Source of the DNA: Clostridia bacterium
GTDB lineage: Bacteria; Bacillota; Clostridia; Oscillospirales; CAG-272
Assembly (NCBI GenBank): GCA_017559555.1
Contig: JAFYRH010000028.1
Location: 1 to 5,843, forward strand
DNA length: 5,843 nt
Direction of reading: 5' to 3'
Positions within the stretch are counted from its first letter, which is position 1. Every line of letters begins with the position of its first letter. The notes under the pieces are model-generated. The model saw only the letters and a list, made by a program, of their open reading frames with translations, had not been told where the DNA came from and did no database searches. A program made the translations under genes and the position numbers. Shown here piece after piece: positions 5,671-5,843 of this stretch.

Positions 5671-5843
5671 ATGCAATACCGCATTATCAGGAGCGACCGC
5701 AAAACGGTTGCTTTACAAGTCAAGGCAGGCGAGGTCATCGTCCGCGCGCCGCGAGAAATGACACGGGAAGAGATTTCTTCTTTTGTGAACAAGCACCGCG
5801 ATTGGATCAACAAAAAGCTTGCGATATTCCCCAAAACACCGAG
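5671..5843 (+). CDS. YgjP/DUF45-type metal-dependent hydrolase, N-terminal part only
   Basis: The first 57 codons are present and the gene leaves the window at its right edge. The pattern Y-R-I-I-R-S-D-R-K-T-V-A (3-14), then VIVRAP (22-27), then MTREEISSFVNKHRDWINKK (30-49) is the typical start of the YgjP-like DUF45 family, whose members are usually about 230 residues and carry a zinc-binding HExxH motif further on, not visible here. E. coli YgjP has been described as a UTP pyrophosphatase; the family is also annotated as M48-like or SprT-like metallopeptidases, so activity should not be assumed. The start is supported by AAAGGAG (5659-5665), 5 nt before the ATG. It lies behind about 290 nt of repeat-rich DNA and is probably not part of the murD operon. 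Confidence 0.8.
   Translation, partial: MQYRIIRSDRKTVALQVKAGEVIVRAPREMTREEISSFVNKHRDWINKKLAIFPKTP

Overview
The window looks like a chromosomal segment from a Firmicute of the class Clostridia, probably a gut-type Oscillospirales or Lachnospirales relative. Three things point there. The second gene has the clostridial flavour of MurD motifs. The third belongs to DUF975, a membrane family found mainly in Firmicutes. The fourth is the 'aluminium resistance' (YnbB-like) PLP enzyme typical of Firmicutes. Strong AGGAGG-type ribosome binding sites fit this placement, but the exact genus cannot be read from the sequence.

Layout. Positions 1-1319 (minus strand) hold the N-terminal 439 codons of a divergent type IIA topoisomerase B subunit (GyrB/ParE-like). 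The gene runs off the left edge just before its expected TOPRIM domain. Positions 1320-1565 are a divergent intergenic region with one good sigma-A-type promoter on each strand. Positions 1566-5379 (plus strand) are a compact three-gene unit: murD (TTG start), a DUF975 polytopic membrane protein, and a YnbB-like PLP-dependent lyase. The gaps are 19 and 33 bases, so the three are probably co-transcribed from the promoter at 1447-1475. Positions 5380-5670 are non-coding and full of inverted repeats: a 34-bp near-perfect palindrome, a GC-rich stretch with alternative hairpins, and a pair of head-to-head 25-nt hairpin units that look like a REP doublet (REPIN). Positions 5671-5843 (plus strand) begin a YgjP/DUF45-type metal-dependent hydrolase cut off by the right edge.

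How the genes fit together. MurD adds D-glutamate to UDP-MurNAc-L-Ala in peptidoglycan synthesis. The membrane protein and the PLP enzyme have no proven link to it beyond sharing the apparent operon. The topoisomerase gene is divergently transcribed. No phage, CRISPR, rRNA or tRNA is visible.

The most unusual element is the REPIN-like doublet at 5576-5647. Its two arms differ at four positions, and those differences form two base-pair swaps that keep the hairpin. Each arm also has GTAG directly 5' of its stem, the hallmark of REP elements mobilised by RAYT transposases. Nothing here clearly qualifies as a wholly new multi-gene system; the genes themselves are mostly recognisable housekeeping or conserved families.
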